Below, piece after piece: positions 24,505 through 33,011 of a DNA stretch of 48,392 nt; the first letter of the stretch is position 1, and every line of letters begins with the position of its first letter. Below the pieces are notes generated by a model that did no database searches, was not told the origin of the DNA, and was given only the letters and a program-made list of their open reading frames with translations. The position numbers and the translations under genes were made by a program. Source of the stretch: Chthoniobacterales bacterium (lineage in GTDB: Bacteria > Verrucomicrobiota > Verrucomicrobiia > Chthoniobacterales > UBA10450); NCBI GenBank assembly GCA_013821455.1, contig JACDGS010000033.1, positions 1 through 48,392 on the forward strand, in the 5' to 3' direction.

Positions 24505-26084
24505 TCCGGCGCGGCCGCGGGGCCATACGATTGCAGGACGAGGTCGCTAAGAAATTTATCGGGCGCATCCACAGCCGAAGCACTGAGGACAAACCTGGTC
24601 CGGCCCATGTTCTTGCGAATCAGGCTGAGGCCGAACTGGAAATCTTTGAAAAGATGTGCGCAGAGTTCGCTCATCTTCATGCGTTCCGCCTCGGCGCGCT
24701 GGGCGAGACGCTGCAACGCGGATTCGTCGAAGCGCACTTCCACGGCGTGCTCAGCGGAGAATCGATCCGCGAAAATCTGCGCCTCATGCACCATCGCCGC
24801 CTTTTCCTGCTGATGACCTTCGGCCATGAGCCGCTCCAGCACGCGCACTGGTTCGCGCACGAGTTCCTCGCTCACGCGCAACTGTGTTAAACCCGAACCG
24901 GCGAGATGATATTTGTAATCGCGAAAGAGCTTTTCCCAGACGGTGAGGAGCCCCCGCGCGCCGGTCTTTTCCAGCGCCGCGGCGCTGGCGATGAGGAGGA
25001 GCGCTTCGTCTTCGAAGCTGGCCTCGATGCCGTAGGCGCGAAAGGCGCGCTCGTATTGCCGCAGGATGCTGCCCTCGGAAAACTTCATGATCTTGTAGAG
25101 ATCGCCCGCATTTAGTTCCTCGCAGACGACGCGCACCGGCAGCCGACCGATGAACTCCGGCTCGAAGCCGTACTCGACGAAGTCGCCGGTCGTGACGTGT
25201 TTGAAAACGTCGTTATCGAGCACGGCGAGAGGTGCGTTTTGGAAACCGATCTGACCTTGCGCGATGCGGCGCGCGACCTGGGTTTTGAGACGCTCGAACG
25301 CGCCGCTGACGACGAACAAAATATTCCGCGTGCTGATCGTTTCCCGTTTGGCTTTGCCTTTGCGTTGGAACTCGAAGGCGGCCTGGAGCTGGCCTTGCAA
25401 ATCGTTCGCGCTCCGCAACGGCACTTCGGTTTCTTCCATCAATTTCAGCAGCGTCGTTTGCACGCCGCGGCCGCTCACGTCGCGGCCGCCCATGTTATTG
25501 GCCGACGCAATTTTATCGATCTCATCGATGTAGATGATGCCGAATTGAGCGCGCGCCACGTCGCCGTCGGCTTTTTGCACGAGTTCCCTGACGAGATCTT
25601 CCACGTCGCCGCCGACATATCCGGTCTCGCTAAATTTGGTCGCGTCGGCTTTGACAAAAGGCACTTTAATCAGCTCCGCGACGTGCTTGATCAGGTAGGT
25701 TTTTCCGACGCCGGTCGGGCCGACGAGGATGACGTTCTGCTTCGCGTATTCAGTTTCCTCCGCTCGAACCGCATCCTCGGTCGCAAGCTGGCGCACGTAG
25801 TTGATGTGGTTGTAGTGATCGCAAACCGCGATCGCGAGAACCTTCTTCGCTTCGTCCTGTTGAATAACGAAACGGTCGAGATGCGCTTTGATGTCACGCG
25901 GCAGAAAATCGAAGACGAAGCCGTCTTCGATCGGCTTGGGTGGCTCTTCTTCGTCGCCCACTTCGGCTCGTTCCGGCTGGGCGAAGCTCGCGAAAGTGAC
26001 CTTGTCGCCAAAGTTCGATTTCATGAACTCGGAAAGCTTCGCTTGGAGTTCCTCGGGCGATGGAAACGGCGGATTTTGATTCAT
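24501..26084 (-). CDS. ClpX-like AAA+ unfoldase without the zinc-binding domain
   Basis: A 527-residue AAA+ ATPase of the ClpX group. Walker A is VGPTGVGKT (121-129), pore loop 1 is GYVG (155-158), Walker B is IIYIDEID (183-190), and Arg-finger-region motifs lie in GFEPEFIGRLP (306-316). An IGF tripeptide at 279-281 sits where ClpX docks on ClpP. The N-terminal four-cysteine zinc domain of canonical ClpX is replaced by an acidic stretch (EVGDEEEPPK). After the AAA+ small domain there is an extra C-terminal region of roughly 100 residues. It is likely a second, specialised ClpX paralogue. Its ATGA overlaps the cyclase-like gene. The gene contains no GTTAGGC word. Confidence 0.87.
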   Translation of the reverse strand: MNQNPPFPSPEELQAKLSEFMKSNFGDKVTFASFAQPERAEVGDEEEPPKPIEDGFVFDFLPRDIKAHLDRFVIQQDEAKKVLAIAVCDHYNHINYVRQLATEDAVRAEETEYAKQNVILVGPTGVGKTYLIKHVAELIKVPFVKADATKFSETGYVGGDVEDLVRELVQKADGDVARAQFGIIYIDEIDKIASANNMGGRDVSGRGVQTTLLKLMEETEVPLRSANDLQGQLQAAFEFQRKGKAKRETISTRNILFVVSGAFERLKTQVARRIAQGQIGFQNAPLAVLDNDVFKHVTTGDFVEYGFEPEFIGRLPVRVVCEELNAGDLYKIMKFSEGSILRQYERAFRAYGIEASFEDEALLLIASAAALEKTGARGLLTVWEKLFRDYKYHLAGSGLTQLRVSEELVREPVRVLERLMAEGHQQEKAAMVHEAQIFADRFSAEHAVEVRFDESALQRLAQRAEAERMKMSELCAHLFKDFQFGLSLIRKNMGRTRFVLSASAVDAPDKFLSDLVLQSYGPAAAPE

Positions 26085-26194
26085 AGAGCGGGCACGCTAC
26101 AAGATGGCCGATGCGGAGAAAGAAACTAACATCCTCACCCGCTATGTAAAATTGCCACCCAAAGCGCGGACAGCGTGCGCTACACCGCGGACTT

Positions 26195-26307
26195 GTCATC
26201 CCGAGCGAAGCGAGGGACCCCGCAAGCGTCACTCGACCCTCGCCGCGAACATGGCGCCAGCATTAGCTTGGGGGGTCCCTCGGCGCGCTCCCCCGCCTCG
26301 GGATGAC
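26195..26307. repeat. Family A palindromic element upstream of yajC
   Basis: Starts GTCATCCCGAGCGAAGCGAG and ends CGCCTCGGGATGAC. Inner arms are GAGGGACCCCGCAAGC and GCTTGGGGGGTCCCTC. It lies in the gap between the divergent clpX-like and yajC genes. Confidence 0.85.
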
Positions 26308-26421
26308 AATGTGCTCCCGGCGCCTCCTTTCCGCCATCCGCTCTCTTGCATTCCGTCGCCAACTGTGCTCAGTGAAATCCCGCTTCGGCGAGCGCGCCGC
26401 AGCGACGATTTGTTTTACCCA

Positions 26422-26742
26422 ATGTTATTTCTTTTTCTCGCCCAAGCCGCTCCCGCCGCTCCTGCTTCGCCAGCCTCCAGCCTCGTTGGGCTGCTCCCGA
26501 TCGTTTTCATTTTCGTCATCGGTTATTACGTGATGATTCGGCCGCAAATGAAGCGGCAAAAGGAACAGGCGCGTCTCGTCTCCGCGCTCAAGACGGGCGA
26601 CGACGTCATCACGACTTCGGGCATTCATGGTCGCATCACCAATGTGAAAGAAACCACCGTGATCGTGAAAGTGGCCGATAACGTAAAACTCGAAATGGAA
26701 AAGTCCGCCGTGACCAACGTTCTGAAACCGTCACAAGCTTGA
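26422..26742 (+). CDS. yajC: Preprotein translocase accessory subunit YajC
   Basis: Single-pass membrane partner of SecDF. The 106 residues begin MLFLFLAQAAP, then a membrane helix (LVGLLPIVFIFVIGYYVMI), the family signature IRPQMKRQKEQ, and the cytoplasmic segment LKTGDDVITTSGIHGRI. A longer frame opens at 26104 but would include a palindromic element, so the ATG at 26422 is used. The next gene, secDF, starts two bases after the stop, as in most yajC-secD operons. Confidence 0.94.
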   Translation: MLFLFLAQAAPAAPASPASSLVGLLPIVFIFVIGYYVMIRPQMKRQKEQARLVSALKTGDDVITTSGIHGRITNVKETTVIVKVADNVKLEMEKSAVTNVLKPSQA

Positions 26743-26743
26743 T

Positions 26744-29092
26744 ATGACTCCCGCCTTCACTTTTTTCCTCGGCCTCATCCTGTTGGTTCTGTTCGGCTGG
26801 TACTTCGCGACCGACTTCGGCGCGCGCAAACGTCTCCTCGCGATGGTGCTCGTGCTGCTCCTGGTCGCGTTCAGCATTGTAACGATTTGGCCGCCCGATA
26901 AAAAAATTCAGCTCGGGCTTGATATCAAAGGCGGCACCTCGTTTCTGATCCGCCTCATTCCTGGCGAACGTCCGATCACGAAGGCCAACCTCGAGCAGGC
27001 GGTCGAAGTCATCCGCAAACGCGTCGATTATTTCGGCGGCGGCGAGCCGGTCATCAGCCCAGTCGGGACCGACCGCATCCTGGTGCAAATCCCAGGGCTC
27101 GATCCGGCGAAGATCATCGAGGCACGCGCCCAATTGCAGCGCGTCGCCAAGCTCGAATTCCATTTGGTGCACCCGCAAAGCAGCGCGTTGATTTCTCAGT
27201 TCGAAAACGGAACTGGGGTTCTTCCTCCCGGTTATTCGATCGACACCCTCACGTCCGAGCGGCAGGACAAAAAAACCGAGAGCAAGATTCTCGTGAAGAA
27301 GAAAGCCGACTTGCTTGGCAACCACGTGACGAACGCCGGCGCTTCCTACGGGCCGGAAGGCTGGGAAGTAGATTTACAGTTTGATTCGGAGGGAGGGGCT
27401 CAGTTCGGAAAGTTGACCGAGCAGGTTTACAACGAGAAATCCGCGATGGCGATCCTGCTGGATAACAAAGTCATCTCCGCGCCGGGAGTGAGGAACGGGC
27501 CAATTTACGGCGGTCGAGCGCAAATCAGCGGCGGCGGCATGGGTGAGAACGAAGCACGGAATCTCGCGAGCGCACTCGAGAATCCGCTGCAGACTCCAGT
27601 GAGCGTGGAAGAGCAGCGCAGCGTTTCCCCCACGCTTGGGCAGGACTCGATTCGCAGCAGCATTTTCGCCGGTCTCCTCGGGCTCGCGATCACCCTCGTG
27701 CTCGTGCTCGTTTATTATAAATTTGCCGGCCTCATCGCGAACCTCGCGCTGATCGTTAACATCATCCTGCTCGTCGGCGCGTTGACGATGTTTAACTTCG
27801 TCCTCACGCTCCCGGGCATCGCGGGTGTCGTGCTCACGATTGGTCTCGCAGTGGACGCGAGCGTGCTTATTTACGAACGGCTGCGTGAAGAACTGGCGCT
27901 CGGTAAATCCCTCAAGATCGCCGTGCAAACCGCTTACGAAAAAGCGTTCTCCTCCATTCTCGACGCCAACGTTACGACGCTGATCACGGCGGCGATTCTC
28001 TTCTGGAAAGCGAGCGGCCCGGTCAAAGGCTTCGCCATTTCCCTGACGTTAGGCATTCTCGCTTCTCTCTTCACTGCACTCATCGTGGGGCGAAATTTGT
28101 TCAGTTGGTTCGTCGATACCGGACGGGTGAAGAAGGTTTCGATGCTCCACCTCATCTCGTCGCACAATTTCAATTTTCTCGGCAAAGGCTTCATCGCCTG
28201 CATGTGCTCGCTCGCTTTGCTCATCGCGGGCGCAACCTCTTTCGTCATCCGCGGCGATCGCAATTTTGGCGTCGATTTCAAAGGCGGCGATCTGCTTTCC
28301 CTTAGCGCGGCGCGGACCGTCGAAGTCGCGCAGGTGCGCAACGCTCTAAAACCGCTCGGGCTCGATAACGAACCGATCCAGCAATCGCTTCAGGGCGAGC
28401 GCAACTTCATCACCCTGCGACTGCCGCTTAACACCAGTGAGAAAGTGGAAAGCGCGATTCGCAGCTCTATCCCCGCCGGCCAATTTAAAGTCGAACGCGA
28501 AGAACGCGTCGGCGCGCTCGTCGGCGGCGAGTTGGCCAAGAGCTCGCTTTGGGCGCTCGGCATCGGCATCTTGGGCATCCTCATTTACGTGACGTTTCGC
28601 TTCGAGCTCTCTTTCGCTGTCGGCGCGATCGTCGCTCTTTTGCACGACGTGCTCATCACGGTTGGGGTGTTTTCGCTCATGGGCCGTGAGCTGACCTTGC
28701 CGCTCGTCGGCGCCATTCTCACCATCGCCGGTTATTCCATTAACGACACAATCGTCGTTTACGATCGAATCCGCGAAGGCCTTGCCAGCGGCATGCGTGG
28801 CACGATCGAGAAGATCATGAACACGAGCATCAATCAGACACTCAGTCGTACCATCCTCACCAGCACGGTCACGCTAATCCCGATTCTGTGTCTCTTCTTT
28901 TTCGGCGGGGCCGTCCTGCGTGACTTCTCGCTCGCCATCATCATCGGCGTCGCGGTTGGCACCTACTCGTCAATCTTCATCGCCTCGCCCATCGTTCTCT
29001 GGTGGACCCGCGCCCGCGGCGGCAGCGCGAGCAGTCTCCGTCGCGAGGTGACGCAGAAATCGGCCGTCACCACGCCGACGACGGCAGCGTGA
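26744..29092 (+). CDS. secDF: SecD-SecF fusion, protein translocase subunit
   Basis: A proton-driven RND-type component that helps pull exported proteins through SecYEG. The 782 residues fuse SecD and SecF. SecD has LGLDIKGGTSFLIRL near 63-77 and a P1-type periplasmic domain; its membrane block contains IGLAVDASVLIYERLREE. SecF starts around 460 with the marker NFGVDFKGGDLL and later has AGYSINDTIVVYDRIREG. Twelve membrane helices are expected. It is shorter than separate E. coli SecD plus SecF (about 940), mainly in the periplasmic part. Only one GTTAGGC word (28048) is found in the gene. Confidence 0.95.
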   Translation: MTPAFTFFLGLILLVLFGWYFATDFGARKRLLAMVLVLLLVAFSIVTIWPPDKKIQLGLDIKGGTSFLIRLIPGERPITKANLEQAVEVIRKRVDYFGGGEPVISPVGTDRILVQIPGLDPAKIIEARAQLQRVAKLEFHLVHPQSSALISQFENGTGVLPPGYSIDTLTSERQDKKTESKILVKKKADLLGNHVTNAGASYGPEGWEVDLQFDSEGGAQFGKLTEQVYNEKSAMAILLDNKVISAPGVRNGPIYGGRAQISGGGMGENEARNLASALENPLQTPVSVEEQRSVSPTLGQDSIRSSIFAGLLGLAITLVLVLVYYKFAGLIANLALIVNIILLVGALTMFNFVLTLPGIAGVVLTIGLAVDASVLIYERLREELALGKSLKIAVQTAYEKAFSSILDANVTTLITAAILFWKASGPVKGFAISLTLGILASLFTALIVGRNLFSWFVDTGRVKKVSMLHLISSHNFNFLGKGFIACMCSLALLIAGATSFVIRGDRNFGVDFKGGDLLSLSAARTVEVAQVRNALKPLGLDNEPIQQSLQGERNFITLRLPLNTSEKVESAIRSSIPAGQFKVEREERVGALVGGELAKSSLWALGIGILGILIYVTFRFELSFAVGAIVALLHDVLITVGVFSLMGRELTLPLVGAILTIAGYSINDTIVVYDRIREGLASGMRGTIEKIMNTSINQTLSRTILTSTVTLIPILCLFFFGGAVLRDFSLAIIIGVAVGTYSSIFIASPIVLWWTRARGGSASSLRREVTQKSAVTTPTTAA

Positions 29093-29299
29093 GCTAAGCG
29101 TCCACGGCCCGAAAACCATGGTCGCCTCAGAGCGTCCGGTTCGGTTGGCAGGGAAGAGAAATTTCGCGGTAAGCTTTGGGAAGCTCGGCGAACCCCGCGC
29201 CCTTACGGCCTTCGGCCAGGGGCTGCAGCGTTTTCCCGAGGATTAGCGTCATCTTCAACGTCGCGCGTGGCTGGAAGCCATCCACCCAGACTCCTCGGT

Positions 29300-29348
29300 G
29301 CCTAACGAATGGGTGATCGCGCAGCCTAACGAACCAAACTCGTTAGGC
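29300..29348. repeat. Cluster of three dispersed-motif copies forming a hairpin
   Basis: GCCTAACGAA at 29300, GCCTAACGA at 29324-29332 and TCGTTAGGC at 29340-29348. The last two are a perfect 9-bp inverted repeat with a 7-base loop (ACCAAAC). No T-run follows. Located about 230 bp downstream of secDF in non-coding DNA. Confidence 0.8.
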
Positions 29349-29497
29349 CGAAAGTGGTTGAAAGTGGAACTCGGTGGTGCCAAGCTGAGGTGTCGGAGGA
29401 GAGGAAATAACTTTCTCAAGTGACGTTTCACCTCGACCTGAAGGAGCAAGGCTTGACTCCTGCTCTATAGTGCCGGTAGGAAAGAAAGAGCAAAAAC

Positions 29498-29689
29498 ATG
29501 ACACAACTACGAGCAGTCCTCTCTTCGCTGATCTTCTGGAACCGGGCGTCGAGCCCGAAGGTTTCGGAGGGACCGCGAAGTTTCCACGCAAAATTCCAAG
29601 CCGCCTTTGAAAGCGGAAAATTCGACGGAGCAATCAAACAGGCAGAGATTGACTACGCAGAGGGAAGAGCGCTGGACCGGATTTATTGA
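29498..29689 (+). CDS. Possible antitoxin of a toxin-antitoxin pair
   Basis: A 63-residue hydrophilic ORF ending in FDGAIKQAEIDYAEGRALDRIY, which resembles the C-terminal helix of small antitoxins that pair with RelE/ParE toxins. The stop TGA overlaps a TTG start (TTGA) of the next ORF, the usual coupling of such pairs. No DNA-binding motif is obvious in the N-terminal half, which looks atypical. The flanking DNA appears decayed, so both genes may be relics. Confidence 0.4.
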   Translation: MTQLRAVLSSLIFWNRASSPKVSEGPRSFHAKFQAAFESGKFDGAIKQAEIDYAEGRALDRIY

Positions 29690-29937
29690 AAATTAAATAC
29701 GCCCCCGGCTTCGCGAAGCTATACGCGAAGCTTTCTCCCTCGTCGCAGAAGGCCTTCCAAGAAATCGACACGGCACTGCGCGCGACAGGCGATATGTCGA
29801 ATTTCTCTAAGATGGGATGGGGACGTTTTGTTAAGATCGACGCGCATTGCTCTGCCATGGGCTCATTGCGCGAAGACGATTCCCTTTTCTACTGGATGCT
29901 CATCGGCACGCCGGCAACGATGCCAGCCATCCTGTAA
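29686..29937 (+). CDS. Possible RelE/ParE-like toxin, maybe truncated
   Basis: An 83-residue ORF beginning with TTG that overlaps the upstream stop. The start KYAPGFAKLYAKLSPSSQKAF resembles the first helix of RelE/ParE toxins. The expected C-terminal beta strands with basic catalytic residues are not clear: it ends DSLFYWMLIGTPATMPAIL. It may be an inactive or unrelated protein. No family assignment is secure. Confidence 0.35.
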   Translation: MKIKYAPGFAKLYAKLSPSSQKAFQEIDTALRATGDMSNFSKMGWGRFVKIDAHCSAMGSLREDDSLFYWMLIGTPATMPAIL

Positions 29938-29959
29938 GGCGAACAAAGCCTGTAAGTTC

Positions 29960-30140
29960 TCGCGGTGGAGGGACGGCGACATCATTGACACTCTGGCGGC
30001 GGCGTGCGCGGAGACCGGCGATTACGCGGCGGCGATCAAATACGAAGAGCGCGCTTCCCTCGGCGGATGAATCCAGCGTCGCTGAGATACAGAAGCATCT
30101 CCGGGCGTTCCAGCAACACCACCCTCGCGGGAAAACCCAG
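29960..30140 (+). pseudogene. Frameshifted C-terminal remnant of a TPR protein
   Basis: One frame reads GDIIDTLAAACAETGDYAAAIKYEERA and then hits a stop; shifting by one base at about 30050 continues as LPSADESSVAEIQKHLRAF followed by QQHHPRGKTQ. Joined, this matches the common ending of TPR proteins in this group, and it parallels the end of the intact TPR protein encoded at 36103-38133 (TLAAAYAENGHFDDAV). No upstream part of the gene remains, so it is a short relic. Confidence 0.65.
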
Positions 30141-30639
30141 TCACCTATCTACGGGACGACAGGGTCCCGTCAGCGCACTAACCTGGGACCACCGCAAGAT
30201 CCCCCGCGCAGGATGCGGGCGCCGGCCCTCCGCTCCAAGCCGATGTGGGTGTGCCACTAATCCATTCTGAGACGCCGCCGCACTTGACAGAAATGCCGCA
30301 GCTCCTCCCAGAAAACGTTGGTTCTACATCTAGAAACGACGTGGATCCCTCCAGAAATACCGTCAGTCATCGCTACGGAAGCGGGATCAAAGCAAAAATT
30401 CCCTCCGGTCGCTTGCTCGGACAGGTACGGACTATCTTCCTGTCGGGTGAGGTCGAAACCGATAGCTTTTCGGGGGGATCGCAAACCTCAGAGGCAGCTC
30501 CACGACCAGGGGACCGCGGCTGAACTTCCGGTTAGGCAAACTCTTCCGCATCGACTGACGGTGGCCGCCGCCGCCAGAACGCAGACGAATCCCGGGAGGA
30601 GAGAGGGGAAACGCGAAACACCGCTCTTCGTCCGGCGTG
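30141..30639. other. Non-coding stretch, no convincing gene
   Basis: Holds one GTTAGGC word (30531) and an open frame at 30245-30523 whose translation is low-complexity and unlike any family I know. Probably decayed DNA continuous with the upstream relics. Confidence 0.5.
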
Positions 30640-31029
30640 TTATCCCTTGGGCACGATCTCGGCGTTCTCGATCATGTTGAGGCCGTCTCGCGAAGTGACT
30701 TTGCCTTTCACCGTGATCGTCTTCGCGGCGAGCTCTGCCAGCTCGCTGTTGATCGGTTTGTGCTCGCCGATGATCAGGTAGGTTTTGCCGTCGGCGGCCT
30801 TTATCCCGACCGGCAGTCCGCTGCTGATGCAGGTCTTTGCGCAGTCGGCGTGCTTCGCGCCGGCCGCGCCGTGATCGATGTAGCAGGCCATATCGACCAC
30901 TTCGCCAGTGATCGTTTTCTCGTCGCCTTTAGCGCCGTGCTCTTCCCCGCCGTGCGCGCGGGCAACGTTGGGCAACAAAGCGAACACCCCGCAGGCGAGG
31001 AGTGAGAGGATGATCTTGGATGTTTTCAT
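30640..31029 (-). CDS. Small exported protein with conserved cysteines, unknown function
   Basis: A 129-residue protein from the ATG at 31029, which has AAGGA upstream and begins the signal peptide MKTSKIILSLLACGVFALL. After a His/Glu-rich linker (AHGGEEHGAKGDEK) comes a domain GEVVDMACYIDHGA..HADCAKTC..SGLPVGI containing three cysteines in a C-x(n)-C-x3-C pattern with nearby histidines, then an OB-like beta segment. Similar small periplasmic domains occur beside metal or heme proteins, and a metal-binding role is possible but unproven. The gene is divergent from 31097. Confidence 0.75.
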   Translation of the reverse strand: MKTSKIILSLLACGVFALLPNVARAHGGEEHGAKGDEKTITGEVVDMACYIDHGAAGAKHADCAKTCISSGLPVGIKAADGKTYLIIGEHKPINSELAELAAKTITVKGKVTSRDGLNMIENAEIVPKG

Positions 31030-31096
31030 TATTTTCCTTCGCGCTGATTTTCTTTCTTGGAACCGAATTTCAAAACGTATCTTATCTCGACTCATT

Positions 31097-31606
31097 ATGA
31101 AAATCCCTCGTCGAATTTTTTGCGCTAGTCTTTTGGTCGTCGGCTTTTCCCGCTCGTTCGCTGGGAATAGCGACGTAGAAATTCACAGCGTTCCGAAACG
31201 GATCGATCAAACCATCGCCAAAGCCTCGGAAGGCGGCGCCAACTTGACCCGAGAGCACTGGACTTACGAAATCACGGTGGAAAACAAAACCTTCCATGAC
31301 CTGACTGGCGTTCAGGCGAAATACGTCATCCTCTACACCCACGAGCAGCTCGGGGTGAAGGCTAGCGCGACTCCGAAAAGAGCGAATGGCACTTTCGAAA
31401 TCCTCCAGCTCAAACCGCATGAGAAGAAGACTTTCACGACCAAACCAGTCGAACTGGAAAAATCGAATCTGGTGGGTAATTGGATTTATACCTCAGGTGC
31501 CAAGCCGGGTGCGCAGGATGCGTTGGTCGGAATTGCATTGCATCTCGAGCAAAGCGGCCAGGAGTTTGCGAACCCTTCCACTCTATCGAGAGAAAAGGTG
31601 GAGTAG
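31097..31606 (+). CDS. Exported protein of unknown function
   Basis: A 169-residue protein with a signal peptide (RRIFCASLLVVGFSRSFAG). The mature part looks like a single beta-sandwich: EHWTYEITVENKTFHDLTGVQAKYVILY, then LKPHEKKTFTTKPVELEKS. This pattern suggests a fibronectin-like or immunoglobulin-like fold. The first ATG that gives a signal peptide is 31097; the longer frame from 30908 overlaps the divergent gene and is rejected. A hairpin follows the gene at 31621-31639. Confidence 0.7.
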   Translation: MKIPRRIFCASLLVVGFSRSFAGNSDVEIHSVPKRIDQTIAKASEGGANLTREHWTYEITVENKTFHDLTGVQAKYVILYTHEQLGVKASATPKRANGTFEILQLKPHEKKTFTTKPVELEKSNLVGNWIYTSGAKPGAQDALVGIALHLEQSGQEFANPSTLSREKVE

Positions 31607-31620
31607 AAAAAGTGAGTTAG

Positions 31621-31639
31621 CCGCAGGGAGATCCTGCGG
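31621..31639. repeat. Hairpin after the 31097 gene
   Basis: CCGCAGG - GAGAT - CCTGCGG, seven base pairs with a five-base loop, 15 bases after the stop. There is no T-run, so terminator function is uncertain. Confidence 0.45.
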
Positions 31640-31822
31640 TGCAGAAAACGCTTCTGGAAATTCGCAGCCCAGGGGTGGCGAGCCGCGCACCTTCAACTCT
31701 CGGATTTCACTGGCGTGAGGACGTTACGCGCGCGAGCGTAAGAGGAGGCGATCGTCCCCCGTGTTATAATTACTAGAAAATTAGTATTGCCCTCCGCGCG
31801 CCGATATTTCATAATCCGCCCC

Positions 31823-32935
31823 ATGTTCGCCAGCTCTAGGATTTTCGCCTCGCTCGTTGCTCTCTTCACTTTGAGCACGGCCGCTCTCGCCGCTCCGAGT
31901 TGGAAAATCCTAAAAATCGGAGGCCGCGAATATCTCACGGCCGATAACGTCGCTCAATTCTACGGACTCCCAACCAACGTCACGCCGATCGAAAAACATC
32001 TGCGCCTCGATAATGGAACAAACTCCGTCGAGTTCCAGCTCGACAGCCGCGAGGTGATGATTAACGGCGTGCGCAACTGGCTCTGCTTCCCCGTAGCGGA
32101 AAAGGACGGTGAATTTTTAGTCTCGCGCGTCGATCTGGCGAAGACCCTCGAGCCGCAACTGCGTCCGCAGATGATTCCGAATCTCGGCCATTTCAAAACC
32201 GTCGTCCTCGATCCTGGCCACGGCGGTTACGACAAAGGCGCGATCAGTCCTTATGGTTGCGAGAAGGATTTCGCGCTCGATGTCGCGCGCAACATTAAGC
32301 CTCTCCTCGAAGCGAAAGGCCTCAAGGTCATTATGACGCGAGACAGCGACATCTTCGTGCCGCTGGAATTGCGCGCCCGCATCGCCAACGCGGCCAAGGA
32401 TTCGATCTTCGTCAGCATTCACTTCAATGCTACCGACTCGAATGCCGCCGCCCAAGGCTTCGAAGTTTTCTCACTCACCCCGCGCGGCGCGCCATCCACC
32501 GCGGACGACGCGCTCGCGCTTCGGTTTATGAACATGCAGGCCGGCAGCCCGGTGGACGCGCCCAGCCTCGCGCTCTCCATGAGTGTTTATCACTCCGTCG
32601 TCGGCCATTTCTCCGAAGTTGACCGCGGGATAAAGCGCGCGCGTTTCGCCGTCTTGCGCTTGACTCAAACGCCTTCGATTTTGGTGGAAGGCGGCTTCCT
32701 CACGGAGCGCGGCGAGAGCCGACTGATCGCGCAAAGCACCTGGCGCGCGAAACTCGCGCAGTCCATAGCCACCGGCGTTATCAACTACAAAGGCCTCGTC
32801 GATAACAAAACGCGGCCGATGATGGTGGCCGACTACCGGCGCGAATTCGACGGCCAGCTCGTCCTGCACGACGCGACCGCCCCGGCTAAACCGGAGTCCT
32901 CGCCCTCGGTCACGATCATCCCGACGAGCAACTAA
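31823..32935 (+). CDS. N-acetylmuramoyl-L-alanine amidase (Amidase_3)
   Basis: Periplasmic zinc amidase that cuts the amide bond between muramic acid and the peptide stem, used in cell separation or sporulation-like wall remodelling. The 370 residues have a signal peptide (FASLVALFTLSTAALAA), an N-terminal beta domain that resembles a copper-amine-oxidase-like/AMIN-like module (GREYLTADNVAQFYGLP), and the catalytic domain with VVLDPGHGGYDKGA, SIHFNA and VEGGFLTERGE, which contain the zinc ligands and catalytic Glu. ATG 31823 is preferred over 31787. There are no GTTAGGC words in the gene. Confidence 0.92.
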   Translation: MFASSRIFASLVALFTLSTAALAAPSWKILKIGGREYLTADNVAQFYGLPTNVTPIEKHLRLDNGTNSVEFQLDSREVMINGVRNWLCFPVAEKDGEFLVSRVDLAKTLEPQLRPQMIPNLGHFKTVVLDPGHGGYDKGAISPYGCEKDFALDVARNIKPLLEAKGLKVIMTRDSDIFVPLELRARIANAAKDSIFVSIHFNATDSNAAAQGFEVFSLTPRGAPSTADDALALRFMNMQAGSPVDAPSLALSMSVYHSVVGHFSEVDRGIKRARFAVLRLTQTPSILVEGGFLTERGESRLIAQSTWRAKLAQSIATGVINYKGLVDNKTRPMMVADYRREFDGQLVLHDATAPAKPESSPSVTIIPTSN

Positions 32936-32952
32936 GCGGCGCAGCCGCTTCT

Positions 32953-33006
32953 CTGGGGAGCGCACGCGCCCCCGCGTGCCCTCTTTGGCGCCCTCGCCGA
33001 AGAGTC
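32953..33006. repeat. Solitary half of a family B element
   Basis: CTGGGGAGCGCACGCGCC followed by CCCGCGTGCC and a second hairpin GGCGCCCTCGCC. The start matches the arms of the dnaE2 insertions, but here it is intergenic and without the right arm. Located between the amidase and FGE-domain genes. Confidence 0.7.
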
Positions 33007-33011
33007 AGAAC

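Noticed and set aside
26104-26421. Long N-terminal extension of YajC
   Set aside because: It includes a family A palindrome; YajC starts at the ATG just before its membrane helix.
29195-29240. Stem-loop GCGCCCTTACGGCCTTCGGCCAGGG-type region after secDF, considered as a small RNA
   Set aside because: No match to SRP RNA, tmRNA or 6S patterns that I know; only generic G+C-rich hairpins.
30245-30523. 92-residue open frame in the decayed region
   Set aside because: Low-complexity translation, no ribosome site and no family resemblance.
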